Shown: positions 36,788 through 44,925, counted from the first letter of the stretch. The stretch is 64,000 nucleotides of DNA from Synechococcus sp. MVIR-18-1 (GCF_014279835.1 NZ_CP047942.1:1364001-1428000); one strand, 5' to 3'. Program-made: numbers and translations. Notes: generated by a model not told the origin, from the sequence alone.

Positions 36788-38869
36788 TCAAGCCGCAGGA
36801 GGAATGGATTCAGGGGGATTAGCAACAGCAACCTCATAGCCAGCACAACGTTGTTGATCAAGATGCTGAATATGCTTCCTCTCGGAGTAATACAGCTCTT
36901 GCAATCGAAGGGCATCTGCATTCAACTGTTCAAACATCTCCTGAATACGACCTTCCATATCCACTCCCTCGGCTGTCGCCGTCTGCTCTTGCTCATTCGC
37001 AATCAGGGAAGCAATGCACCGTTCCAGAGTCTCAAGCCGTTGACCACCCCATGCCTCTAGTAAGTGACGGCAGCGTTTATGGCTCTTCTGCCGCTCCAAA
37101 ATGGCCGCGGTACCTCGTAAAACGTCCATAGGACGTGCCAACGCCAAACGCTGCAGTTCTGCAGGCTCTAAAAGTGGCGTCAACCTGGCCACCAACGCGC
37201 TGTTTTCGAGCAGCAGCTGGTCGGTGAGCAAACGCGGAAGATCAAGGTCGGCCAACTCATGACCAGGATCTTTCCCCCGACTGATCGCCTCAAGCCGACC
37301 GGAGCCGATATTGCCTTCCTCAAGATCGGTGATCGCAGACCACAACAGACGGTGGTGCTGAAGAGCGAAGTCTTCCAACTCCCGTTGGCGTAATTCGCAA
37401 CGCACCTGCGAGCGATGAATCGGACAGTGCAAGTAAATGCGCAGGATCTCGGCTTCACAACGCTCTCGTTGGCTGACTTCACCAGCCTTTTCATGCCGGG
37501 CTGAACGACCATGCCAGCGCTGACCTTGCACCTGTTGGCGCAAATCCTGCTCCAACTGCAACGCCAAACGGCCTTGACCACCGCTTAGCCGCTCCGCGAC
37601 TTGCTGGAGGTAGTGCGTACGAATTGCAGATTGAGGCAGCTTGCCTAACAGCTCCACCAACCCGCTAACAGCTTGTTGGAACTGATCAGCCTTGGTCAGG
37701 TCACGACCTTCCAGCACCTGTTCGATCTGCCAATCGAGCCAAAGCGGTGCCTGATCAAGCAGGGCGCGATAGTCCCCAGCTCCGTGATCCTTGAGGTACT
37801 CATCTGGATCCTTCCCGGAGGGTGTATGGAGCACGCGCAGCTCCAGCTGTCCTTGAAGCGCAAGTTGCTCCACCTCGCCGATCGCCCTATTCGCAGCTCG
37901 GATCCCCGCACGATCGGCATCAAAATTGAGAACGATGCGCTTGCCGTCACTACACCGGCACAGTTGGGTGATCTGTTGACTGCTGAGGGCGGTACCAAGC
38001 GATGCCACAGCGTTGGTGACGCCCGCCGCATGCAAGGCAATGACATCGAAATACCCCTCCACCACCACAGCTCGATCGTCCTTGCGGATCGCATTGGCCG
38101 CCTGATCCAGACCGAAGAGGTGCTTGCCTTTTTCAAAGACCTCTGTTTCGGGAGAATTCAGATACTTGGGATCGCTGCCATCAAGGCTTCGACCGCCAAA
38201 GCCAATGACCCGTCCCTGCCGATCGCGAATCGGAACGATCACCCGGCCACGGAAGCGGTCATAGAACCCGTTGCCTCCTTTTCTTGGCACGACAAGGCCC
38301 GCTGACTCAAGCAGCTCTGGCGATAACCCCTCAACGTGTTGAAGATGCTTGAGCAAACCGTCCCACTGATCGGGGGCATAGCCGAGCTCGAAGGTCTCCA
38401 TCGTGGCTTCGCTCAAGCCACGCTGATCGCGCAGGTAAGCCAGGGCATCGGCGCCCGATGCACTCTTGAGCTGACTGCGAAACCAACCGGAAGCGAGGGC
38501 CAACGCACGATGCAGGTGATCCCGCCTTGAGAGTTGTTGACGGAGACGCTCCTGTTGAGGACCATCAACCGTTTCCACCGGGAGTTGATACCGGCGCGCC
38601 AAATCCAGAACAACGTCGCTGAAGCTCTGCCGCTGAAACTCCATCAAAAACTTGATGGAATTGCCACCCGCTCCGCAGGAGAAGCAGTAATAAAACTGCT
38701 TCTGCGGCGACACCGTCATCGACGGCTTGCTGTCGTCATGAAACGGGCAGACACCAACGAATTCCCGTCCCTTTTTTTTGAGCACCACGTGCTCGCCCAC
38801 AACATCAACGATGTCGGCACGCTCCTTAACGGCGTCGATCGTGCGGGGGTGAAGACGGGGCATCGCCAT
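36788..38869 (-). CDS. dnaG: DNA primase
   Basis: A bacterial primase of ~693 residues. The N-terminal zinc-binding domain has CPFHDDSKPSMTV and YYCFSCGAGG; the TOPRIM core has VVVEGYFDVIAL (EGYFD) and LNFDADRAG (DxD); a C-terminal helicase-interaction domain follows. It makes RNA primers for replication. I chose ATG 38869 (MAMPRLHP); a longer start at 38923 adds an unlikely extension. Confidence 0.96.
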   Translation of the reverse strand: MAMPRLHPRTIDAVKERADIVDVVGEHVVLKKKGREFVGVCPFHDDSKPSMTVSPQKQFYYCFSCGAGGNSIKFLMEFQRQSFSDVVLDLARRYQLPVETVDGPQQERLRQQLSRRDHLHRALALASGWFRSQLKSASGADALAYLRDQRGLSEATMETFELGYAPDQWDGLLKHLQHVEGLSPELLESAGLVVPRKGGNGFYDRFRGRVIVPIRDRQGRVIGFGGRSLDGSDPKYLNSPETEVFEKGKHLFGLDQAANAIRKDDRAVVVEGYFDVIALHAAGVTNAVASLGTALSSQQITQLCRCSDGKRIVLNFDADRAGIRAANRAIGEVEQLALQGQLELRVLHTPSGKDPDEYLKDHGAGDYRALLDQAPLWLDWQIEQVLEGRDLTKADQFQQAVSGLVELLGKLPQSAIRTHYLQQVAERLSGGQGRLALQLEQDLRQQVQGQRWHGRSARHEKAGEVSQRERCEAEILRIYLHCPIHRSQVRCELRQRELEDFALQHHRLLWSAITDLEEGNIGSGRLEAISRGKDPGHELADLDLPRLLTDQLLLENSALVARLTPLLEPAELQRLALARPMDVLRGTAAILERQKSHKRCRHLLEAWGGQRLETLERCIASLIANEQEQTATAEGVDMEGRIQEMFEQLNADALRLQELYYSERKHIQHLDQQRCAGYEVAVANPPESIPPAA

Positions 38870-38950
38870 GACGCCATTCTGCGAGCCCCGATGCCGTTCT
38901 GGCTGTTCAGCGCGATGCGCCATGGTTGGCAGGTGTCGTCGTGAACCACC

Positions 38951-39865
38951 ATGCAGGGGCTGTTAGGCGCGATACGAGGCAGCCAGTCCACGAAGGAATG
39001 GCGAGCCTGCGGAGCCCTGATCGCCTGTGCGTTGGCGTTCAGTTTGATGACCGTTTGCGTGAAACACCTAGGGGGACGGCTGCCCGTGGCAGAAGTCGTG
39101 CTGGTGCGCTCCTTGATCAGCATTGCCATCACCCTGGCGATGTTGCGTCGTCTCAAGGTCTCGCCATGGGGCGAACAACGTGGGTTGTTATTGATCCGTG
39201 GGGGATTAGGGACGGCGGCCTTGTTGTGTTTCTTTGAGGCTCTCGCTCGGCTTCCACTCGCGGCAGCAACCCTGCTCCAATACACCTATCCAACCCTGAC
39301 GGCACTCGCGGCATGGCTGCTGTTAGGCGAGCCCATCCGACGCCGAATCGGCATCGCTGTGTTGCTAGGGCTGCTGGGGGTCACATTGGTGGTGCAGCCG
39401 GAATGGGTCGGAGGCACGATGGGAAGCCTGCCTGCCATGGCGGCTCTGATTGGCCTAGGCGGTGCGTTACTGACGGCACTGGCTTACGTGAGTGTGCGCC
39501 AGCTATCGGTTCAAGAGCACCCTCTGGTGATCGTCTTTTACTTCCCCTTGGTGTCTGTGCCTGCAACCCTGCCCTTGCTATGGGGGCAGGCCACGCTGTG
39601 GCCCAATCCAACGGAGTGGGTCTGGCTGATCGGAGTTGGGTTGTTCACTCAGATCGGGCAGATCTGGTTAACAGAAGGCCTATCTGCCCTGCCTGCAGCC
39701 CGCGCCACCTCGATCAATTACGTCCAAGTGGTGTTTGCGTCACTGTGGGGCGTGCTCTTTTTTGCTGAGCCAATTACGAGCGCTGTAGTGCTTGGAGCCT
39801 TATGCGTCTTGGGGGCAACATTGATCAGCCTGAGCGCCAGGACGGCTCGAAAAGCAGGAGCCTGA
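38951..39865 (+). CDS. EamA/DMT-family transporter
   Basis: A 304-residue protein with ten hydrophobic helices in two EamA repeats. The first has EVVLVRSLISIAITL and EALARLPLAAATLLQYTYPTLTA, the second AARATSINYVQVVFASLWGVLFFAEP, both typical. DMT carriers move metabolites; substrate not known. It is divergent from dnaG over ~80 bases. Confidence 0.9.
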   Translation: MQGLLGAIRGSQSTKEWRACGALIACALAFSLMTVCVKHLGGRLPVAEVVLVRSLISIAITLAMLRRLKVSPWGEQRGLLLIRGGLGTAALLCFFEALARLPLAAATLLQYTYPTLTALAAWLLLGEPIRRRIGIAVLLGLLGVTLVVQPEWVGGTMGSLPAMAALIGLGGALLTALAYVSVRQLSVQEHPLVIVFYFPLVSVPATLPLLWGQATLWPNPTEWVWLIGVGLFTQIGQIWLTEGLSALPAARATSINYVQVVFASLWGVLFFAEPITSAVVLGALCVLGATLISLSARTARKAGA

Positions 39866-39884
39866 ATCCTTTCGAGCCTGGAAT

Positions 39885-40358
39885 TCAGAGCGAATCAATC
39901 GGCAAAGGATGGGTAATCCAATCTTGAGAGGTGCCATCGCTCGAGCCAACCGGTTGGGCTAGACGCCAGCTTTGGCCGCGTTCACCTCGCTCTAAAAAGA
40001 GCTCAAAAGGACTATCAACACGCACGGAATCGGAAGGAAGCCTCCAATCAAAACGCCCGGTGAGATGGATCCCACGTTGCTCTCCGAGGCGAATCGACTC
40101 CTGCTCTTCCACCCGCACACGACTCACTTCAGGCACCCCAACAGGCTCTAACTCCAGGGAGCGCGCAATTGCTGTTTGGGTTAATTGAATTTGCAGTCCC
40201 AACGCTTTCAGCAACACACCGCGTGGAGGTTGATCGGAGGGACCACATCCAGTTAATCCAAGGTTCAAAAGCAACACCATGCAAACAACAAGCAAATGCC
40301 GAACGCTGCGCTTGAGCGGTGTGATCCAAACATTCAGTCTTGGCAGGGCAGGCGGCAT
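39885..40358 (-). CDS. Lipoprotein, 157 residues
   Basis: From ATG 40358 the product begins with a lipoprotein signal: LLVVCMVLLLNLGLTGC, with the lipobox L-T-G-C. The mature part has GVLLKALGLQIQLTQTAIARSLEL and a beta-rich C-terminus with paired charged residues. It is convergent with the EamA transporter (19-base gap). No named family. Confidence 0.78.
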   Translation of the reverse strand: MPPALPRLNVWITPLKRSVRHLLVVCMVLLLNLGLTGCGPSDQPPRGVLLKALGLQIQLTQTAIARSLELEPVGVPEVSRVRVEEQESIRLGEQRGIHLTGRFDWRLPSDSVRVDSPFELFLERGERGQSWRLAQPVGSSDGTSQDWITHPLPIDSL

Positions 40359-40495
40359 GAGCAGCCAATCAATGCTGACAACGATAGTTGCCGATTGGAT
40401 CCATCTTGTTGGCCATAAAACGAGAGCCGTGAAGGTGCAAAAAAAAATCCGCACAAGGCGGATGGGTGCTGAATCATTGGTGGGGCAGGAGCCAA

Positions 40496-40621
40496 TTACT
40501 TTTTCTTGGCAATCCGCACGGATTGAGGATTGAGAGGGCAGGCCAAGGCGTGAAATGGCTTGTGATGACCTTCAAAAATCAAGCTCCCCATCGGTTGAGC
40601 ATGAGCAGTATGAATTTCCAT
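40496..40621 (-). CDS. Possible small His-rich protein, 41 residues
   Basis: A 41-codon frame from ATG 40621, with GSLIFEGHHKPFHALACP and a basic end (VRIAKKK). It reads like protein but lacks a clear ribosome site, and an in-frame extension to 40747 looks non-coding. Treat as tentative. Confidence 0.33.
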   Translation of the reverse strand: MEIHTAHAQPMGSLIFEGHHKPFHALACPLNPQSVRIAKKK

Positions 40622-41379
40622 GAGTGAGTGTTTCGCTGTACTAGTTCTACAAAGGCGCTGAACAAGGTGCGATAGGTAAAACCGCCCATCCATGGGGCTA
40701 TTGCGACCATGGCAATGGTCGTCTAATTGCATCCTTCGTTGATCCAACAGGATCCAGAGTTGGCACTCAGAAAAGATTGATCAGACGCTGCGAATCACGC
40801 GTGTGCCTTTGCGATGCTCTCATCCACAAAAGATTCATCAACGCGTCTTAATAGCTGATGAGGCACGCCATTTCTAATTTCGGTGGTTTTCGCTGTGAAG
40901 GCAATGCGCCTTTACACCGATGGCAAGGGTGCGCTGTTGGCACAAACTATGGACATCGAGATCGGAGGCGCTTTTGACAGACGACACTCCACCTGAGTTA
41001 TCAGCAGAAGCAAGCTGACTTCAGGTCCCTGCTCCAACAGTCTCAACAAGACGTGGGTTGTTCCTTTGGTAGGCAAGGCCTTGCGCGCCACGCCAATCGA
41101 TGCTCCATCTGCACCGTCTTAGGTGCCCTACGGAGAACACGACCCCACACCTAGAGCCCCGGCCCCAGGTGATCCTGCAGACAGTCGCTTCGCACCACCC
41201 TTTCAGTTCACTGTTTTCGATACGAGGTTCAGACTTCAGCGATACAGGTTCACTGATTAATGGTTTGCGATATGCATAAACGAGCGAGTTAGGCCGTCTC
41301 TTCCATCCGGGAGGGGCGGCCTCTCTTTATTCATTGGCAATGTTGAAGTACAGCTGCATCAAGTTGTCTTTTCAGCCAC
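40622..41379. other. Gene-poor stretch before the amidase
   Basis: About 760 bases without a supported gene. A 30-codon frame at about 40897-40990 (MRLYTDGKGALL...) is too short to judge. The right end contains an orphan terminator (next entry). The segment may be decayed coding sequence. Confidence 0.45.
41291..41330 (+). terminator. Orphan strong terminator
   Basis: AGGCCG...CTTCC pairs with GGGAG...CGGCCT (41291-41322, loop ATCC), followed by TCTCTTTATT. No plus-strand gene precedes it, so it may end a small RNA transcribed from around 41200-41290. Confidence 0.65.
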
Positions 41380-42309
41380 TTAACCACCCCGCCGTTCACC
41401 TAATACGAGAGGGTTATAAGCAATCGAGACACCGAATTCCTCAGCAAATTCCACCACCCGGCACCAAGCGCGGGCGGTCTGAACAGGGCGATCACTCGTA
41501 GGCCTCATGATTCCAGTGAGAATCACAGGAGCATTGCCGGTTTGCAACGACATCTCAAACAATGCCCAGCCCACATCAGCCTGAATGGCATCAGCACGGT
41601 AGGTGGGCGCAACATCAAGGGCACCCACTAAAAGCCGCTGCAAACTGGTATCCCAAACATAAGGAATGTCATAACGAGCCAATAGATCAGCCGCTAGAGC
41701 CCATGACGTGCCATTCGCATCAATTTGGACAGGTAAATCATCACCACGCGCCTTGATTGTCGTATGACCACGAAACAACAGTGGTTCAAGCTTGTCAGAT
41801 CTGGTAGTGAAGCCAGCACTTGGTTCACCGCGCATGAGTGCCTGAATACCGGCGCGAAGTTGTTCACCACCATCCGTGGCACCATTCCGCTTCAATTGCA
41901 AAAGATCCCAACGCTCGCCGCTGCCACCCCAAATCACCGGTCCATAGTTGTCATGCATTGATCTGCCATCGCGATTGGATGCGGCTTCGGCATGGGTCAT
42001 CACTGTGGTGATGTTGATATCAGCCGCACTCCAACCCCAGCTCCGAGCGATCGAAGCCGTTTCTGCGCAAAGGCTTTCGAGCTGTGATGGAGTTGGTGGT
42101 TGCGTCCAAGGATCAGGGGTACCACCCATGCAGGAGCAAGAGAGGGCAACGGCATTGCTATTGCGCTGCCAGGTGTGAGCTGGCAAATCCACGCTGTAGG
42201 AATGCAAACGGTGCACAAGACCATCACCAGTGATGATCGAGTGATAGTGCCCAGGGCGAATCCAGTCGTAGGCAGTGGCGGTCCAATGCAGATAAATCGT
42301 GGCGGCCAT
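41380..42309 (-). CDS. N-acetylmuramoyl-L-alanine amidase/PGRP-like protein
   Basis: A 309-residue protein from ATG 42309. The N-terminal ~140 residues resemble amidase_2/PGRP: IYLHWTAT (zinc His), GHYHSIITGDGLVHRL, NSNAVALSCSCMGG and VMTHAEAAS (second zinc His), as in enzymes that cut the MurNAc-L-Ala bond. The C-terminal part (VQIDANGTSWALAADLLARYDIPY...) may bind wall or be a second domain. There is no signal peptide, so it could be phage-derived or released by lysis. Function is inferred from motifs. Confidence 0.75.
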   Translation of the reverse strand: MAATIYLHWTATAYDWIRPGHYHSIITGDGLVHRLHSYSVDLPAHTWQRNSNAVALSCSCMGGTPDPWTQPPTPSQLESLCAETASIARSWGWSAADINITTVMTHAEAASNRDGRSMHDNYGPVIWGGSGERWDLLQLKRNGATDGGEQLRAGIQALMRGEPSAGFTTRSDKLEPLLFRGHTTIKARGDDLPVQIDANGTSWALAADLLARYDIPYVWDTSLQRLLVGALDVAPTYRADAIQADVGWALFEMSLQTGNAPVILTGIMRPTSDRPVQTARAWCRVVEFAEEFGVSIAYNPLVLGERRGG

Positions 42310-42396
42310 GCCGATTGCGTCCCATCCGTTCAACTATGACAAGCAGGGATTGTCCGCCAAGTTCTCTGCACTCTCTCGATGCACAAACTTTCGGCA

Positions 42397-42492
42397 ATGA
42401 GTGTGTATCGCTACAAACAAAAACACGGACATAGAAGATCCTTTCCCCAGTGGCATCGAGCTGCTGAAAAAGGGAGAGCACGAGCGGCCTGA
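42397..42492 (+). CDS. Possible 31-residue basic microprotein
   Basis: A 31-codon frame, ATG 42397 to TGA 42490-42492, encoding a very basic peptide (MSVYRYKQKHGHRRSFPQW, then HRAAEKGRARAA). Its stop lies inside a perfect terminator stem. The same transcript could instead be a non-coding RNA. Ribosome site is weak. Confidence 0.3.
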   Translation: MSVYRYKQKHGHRRSFPQWHRAAEKGRARAA

Positions 42493-42510
42493 GAAACCGC
42501 TCGTTTTTTT
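42480..42510 (+). terminator. Strong Rho-independent terminator
   Basis: ACGAGCGG/CCGCTCGT (42480-42487 and 42497-42504) with a 9-base loop and a run of seven T. It ends a plus-strand transcript that starts somewhere in 42340-42400, opposite no known gene. Confidence 0.85.
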
Positions 42511-42594
42511 GTCCTGTTATTCCTAACTGATTCCGCAAATTGACGGAATCCGATCAAGCTGCCTTTTGGACCTCAAGACAACGCAAAGCAAAAG

Positions 42595-42676
42595 AAAACC
42601 CCGCCAAAGGCAGGGTTTCTCGGCTTCTCTTTGGGCGTGTTGCCTTGTTTCCACTCCGTGAAGAAGCCCTCCTCAC
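42595..42676 (-). ncRNA. Yfr2-like small RNA, copy 2
   Basis: Read on the minus strand, 42657-42638 gives GGAGTGGAAACAAGGCAACA, identical over these 20 bases to the copy at 11014-11033, with the Yfr2 GGAAACA motif. A stem GGCTTCT/AGAAGCC encloses the motif region, and a terminator (AACCCTGCC-TTT-GGCGGGGTT, T-rich tail) ends it near 42595. Upstream bases 42676-42669 read GTGAGGAG, complementary to the Yfr1 motif. Exact ends are not known. Confidence 0.6.
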
Positions 42677-42762
42677 GAATGAATTATGTCTCAGAAATCT
42701 TGCTGAGCAAGTCCCCACGTATCAGTTGCTTGACTGATCTACAGAGACCTCATCATCATGGG

Positions 42763-42831
42763 GGAGGCCAACTCCTCACAAGGTTTGGCTCCTCACACCC
42801 CCCGAAGAAGGCTTAGTCGCCTTCTTTTTTT
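42763..42831 (+). ncRNA. Yfr1-like small RNA, copy A
   Basis: A 5' stem GCCAA/TTGGC encloses CTCCTCACAAGG; then the single-stranded motif CTCCTCACAC (42789-42798) followed by CCCC; then a terminator stem AAGAAGGC/GCCTTCTT (42805-42826) and a T7 run. This is the architecture of cyanobacterial Yfr1, known for an ultraconserved unpaired ACUCCUCACAC (here the first A is G). A TTGACT at 42730-42735 lies 18 bases before a CATCAT -10-like box. Yfr1 represses outer-membrane protein mRNAs in Prochlorococcus. Confidence 0.8.
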
Positions 42832-42868
42832 ATGCCTTGACTCAACCCATCTCAGATGCACTGCCAGG
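42826..42868. repeat. Partial duplicate of 43142-43199
   Basis: TTTTTTTATGCCTTGACTCA then ACCCATCTCAG and CTGCCAGG recurs near-identically at 43143-43201, where it is the terminator tail and 3' end of the Cys-rich small protein (minus strand). This copy has lost internal bases, leaving only ...GSASEMG coding fragments. Confidence 0.65.
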
Positions 42869-42891
42869 TTCGAGCACGAAGCGACAATCTC

Positions 42892-42984
42892 CTAGGCGTT
42901 CGCCAAGTTTGCGAACGCTGCCATGACCATGATTGCAATGATCACTGTGCCGCCAAAGAAAGCGATGTTTGGTGATCGGTTCAT
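42892..42984 (-). CDS. 30-residue membrane microprotein behind an HLR1-like repeat
   Basis: ATG 42984 to TAG 42892-42894 encodes 30 residues: a polar N-terminus (MNRSPN), one transmembrane helix (IAFFGGTVIIAIMVMAAFA) and a short end. AAGG lies 7 bases before the ATG. Upstream, an HLR1-type repeat (43022-43050) suggests light/RpaB control, as for photosystem genes. It resembles small photosynthetic or NDH/cytochrome complex subunits in style, but I do not recognise it. Confidence 0.6.
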   Translation of the reverse strand: MNRSPNIAFFGGTVIIAIMVMAAFANLANA

Positions 42985-43021
42985 TTGTAGACCTTGAATT
43001 GCGAGAGACTAACCAGTGAAC

Positions 43022-43050
43022 TTTACAAACCGTTACCAAGCTGTTACATT
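43022..43050. promoter_or_regulatory. HLR1-like RpaB site with three half repeats
   Basis: TTTACAAA-CC-GTTACCAA-GCT-GTTACATT: the first two match the HLR1 consensus (two TTACA(A/T)(A/T) units two bases apart) with one mismatch, and a third half site follows. It lies 38-66 bases upstream of the 30-residue gene. Confidence 0.6.
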
Positions 43051-43121
43051 ACGCAAAGCGTTCCTTGGACGGGATCTGCGCACGAATGTCGCTTGAGGGA
43101 GCGGTCTTCAAATCAATAAAG

Positions 43122-43152
43122 AAAGGTCTGTGTGGAAGCAGATCTTTTTTTA
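43122..43152. terminator. Bidirectional terminator
   Basis: AAAGGTCTG/CAGATCTTT (43122-43130 and 43139-43147, 8-base loop), T run on the plus strand and a T-rich TTTCTTTATT on the minus strand. It fits as terminator of the minus-strand Cys-rich gene. Confidence 0.75.
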
Positions 43153-43161
43153 TGCCTTGGC

Positions 43162-43392
43162 TCAACCCATCTCAGGAGCCCAGCCTGCTGTGCTTTGCCA
43201 GGTGGGCGCCCAGAGCTTGCAGGTCTTGGTGAGATGCTGGCCCTGCTGCAGCAATTGCTGCCTGATGTTGCACGCCACCAAGGTGCGGCAGTGCTGATCA
43301 ACCCCATGCCGAAAGTGCTGACAAGCCACACAAACGCTTGAACATCGGCAGTTGCTCAACTCCCGCTCGTCCACATAGCTCCACTCCTCCAC
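43162..43392 (-). CDS. Small Cys-rich conserved-looking protein
   Basis: The 76-residue protein has CRCSSVCVACQHFRHG and HCRTLVACNIRQQLLQQGQHL, then CKLWAPTWQ and GWAPEMG at the end. The spaced cysteines and His suggest a zinc or disulfide fold. I recall a similar small cyanobacterial family, but no function. A terminator follows directly and part of the 3' end is duplicated at 42826-42868. Confidence 0.68.
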   Translation of the reverse strand: MEEWSYVDERELSNCRCSSVCVACQHFRHGVDQHCRTLVACNIRQQLLQQGQHLTKTCKLWAPTWQSTAGWAPEMG

Positions 43393-43804
43393 AAACCCTC
43401 GGCATTAATACAGCTGTACTAGCAGAGCTTTGTCGACATCGCTGCTCGCAGGGGAATGCTTTAAGAAACCACCTTGTTGCCATGTGCCTCTCAACACTTG
43501 GAGGACACTGAATCTGCGTAGGGAGCTGCTGATCGCAATAAGGGCTAATGACGCTAATGGCATCAATCACTGGCCAATTGCACTCGCTTCATCAGCACTC
43601 GAAATCATGATCTCGATCGGAATCAGCCATCAGCTCAGACGGATTCCATCTGTAGCCAGGATCATCCAGATCACAAATCACCTGCCTTTAACCCATTATT
43701 TTCTGTTACCGCTTCAGCAGGGAGCGTAGGTTCGCTATCGATCAACCAACAAAATACTAATTAACCCCACCAAGGGCGCTACCTTCAGCAACCAATGACA
43801 AGAA
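43393..43804. other. Intergenic stretch without a supported gene
   Basis: About 410 bases. A plus-strand frame at 43430-43729 (99 codons) is open but its composition is not convincing. No hairpin or repeat stands out. Confidence 0.45.
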
Positions 43805-44128
43805 CTAAGGCCAGTCTTCAGGATACTCAATAATTGTCTCTGGCACTTTAGCTTTAGACTGACATTCTTCATTGACTATCCTATCCACAAACCTTCTAGA
43901 CCATTTTTCGTGTCTCCTAGCGTATGTAGTCTTGCATTCCTCTATATAGTCCTTTTTAGGATCAGAATGTTTCACCTCTGATTTAGTAAGGCACGTATAT
44001 TGATACTCTCCCTCTATCAAATCGTAAACTTCTCGACTGCATTGCTTGATAGAGCTCTTCAATCCCTGAGAGTTAACCGTACAAGGGATAATCAAAAATG
44101 CTAGCAATAGAGCTGTAGCCGCTTTCAT
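43805..44128 (-). CDS. Secreted Cys-rich protein, 107 residues
   Basis: A signal peptide (MKAATALLLAFLIIPCTVNS) is followed by a charged region with five Cys (IKQCSREVYD, YTCLTK, IEECKTTYARR, NEECQSK) and a Pro/Glu-rich end. It is probably a periplasmic or cell-surface protein with disulfides. AT-rich; no family known. Confidence 0.68.
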   Translation of the reverse strand: MKAATALLLAFLIIPCTVNSQGLKSSIKQCSREVYDLIEGEYQYTCLTKSEVKHSDPKKDYIEECKTTYARRHEKWSRRFVDRIVNEECQSKAKVPETIIEYPEDWP

Positions 44129-44492
44129 CGTTAGCGCAATAGGTGATCAAAGAGTTCTGGGCTTATGGTTGGATTAATCAACTACAAAAACGGAAAAGGC
44201 CAAGTGAAGTGAAGTAATGATGAATTATACCCAAAGCCACTGCCACTGTAGACATTTTTTATAACTTCAGCTAGCGTCATAGATCCCTAAATAAAACTCA
44301 AACAGCTGGTACTAACCAATACTTAGCCCCGCACGGGCGGAGACTTTGTTTAAGGGTAACTCTTTTACCAGATGCATCCCTCAGCCATCGCAAGCTTCTG
44401 AGCCAAAACGCATAATCAGAATCACATGGGATCAAACATATAAACGATGGCACTCTGTCATAATAAAATCACAAATATATTGGGCACAATTA
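44129..44492. other. AT-rich leader region between divergent genes
   Basis: About 360 bases between the secreted protein (minus) and the 44493 gene (plus), presumably holding both promoters. An upstream in-frame extension of the latter to 44346 does not look coding. Confidence 0.45.
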
Positions 44493-44912
44493 ATGGTTAA
44501 AGTTGAGCTTCGGGCTGCCAAGATTCCTGGATTGCCTGGCATCTTTGCAGATCATTATTGGCTTCTTGTTCTTCGTGGTGTCGAGAGCAGTCACAACCAA
44601 ACGTGTGATCGTTGGGAGATATGGCAACATCCTCACCAAAACAATTCTTGCTGGGGGCATCTTCATAAAAACCTCTTGGATCCCTATCAGGGAGTGGGAA
44701 ATGGACAATCTCGATTAATACAAAAATGGTTAAATGATGATGCTTTATTGATGGTTAAAAAGATTGAATCATCCCCAAGTAATTATCCATTCATTCAAAA
44801 ATATAGATACTGGCCAGGCCCCAACAGCAACACTTTTGCTCAATGGGTCGTAAGCGATAAAATGGAATTAGGTGCTCGCGCAATTGGCAAAAGCTTTCCT
44901 CTTCCAGAATGA
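44493..44912 (+). CDS. DUF3750-like hypothetical protein
   Basis: A 139-residue protein from ATG 44493 (MVKVELRAAKIPGLPG). Features are FADHYWLLVLRG, DRWEIWQ, NLLDPYQGVGNGQSRLI, and YRYWPGPNSNTFAQWVV, with the aromatic and Asn-rich motifs I associate with DUF3750. It may be a small lipid- or wall-related hydrolase-like protein; function unknown. A T-rich hairpin terminates it. Confidence 0.65.
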   Translation: MVKVELRAAKIPGLPGIFADHYWLLVLRGVESSHNQTCDRWEIWQHPHQNNSCWGHLHKNLLDPYQGVGNGQSRLIQKWLNDDALLMVKKIESSPSNYPFIQKYRYWPGPNSNTFAQWVVSDKMELGARAIGKSFPLPE

Positions 44913-44925
44913 GCTAGATGACAAT

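Noticed and set aside
40897-40990. 30-codon frame starting MRLYTDGKG
   Set aside because: Too short to judge without conservation data, though a GAAGG lies upstream.
42540-42737. 65-codon plus-strand frame
   Set aside because: It covers the Yfr2-like RNA and its terminator on the opposite strand; the peptide has no coding character.
43132-43341. 69-codon plus-strand frame
   Set aside because: It is antisense to the Cys-rich small protein and starts in a terminator.
43430-43729. 99-codon plus-strand frame
   Set aside because: Composition is not protein-like, no ribosome site, and no motif; the region is better left as intergenic.
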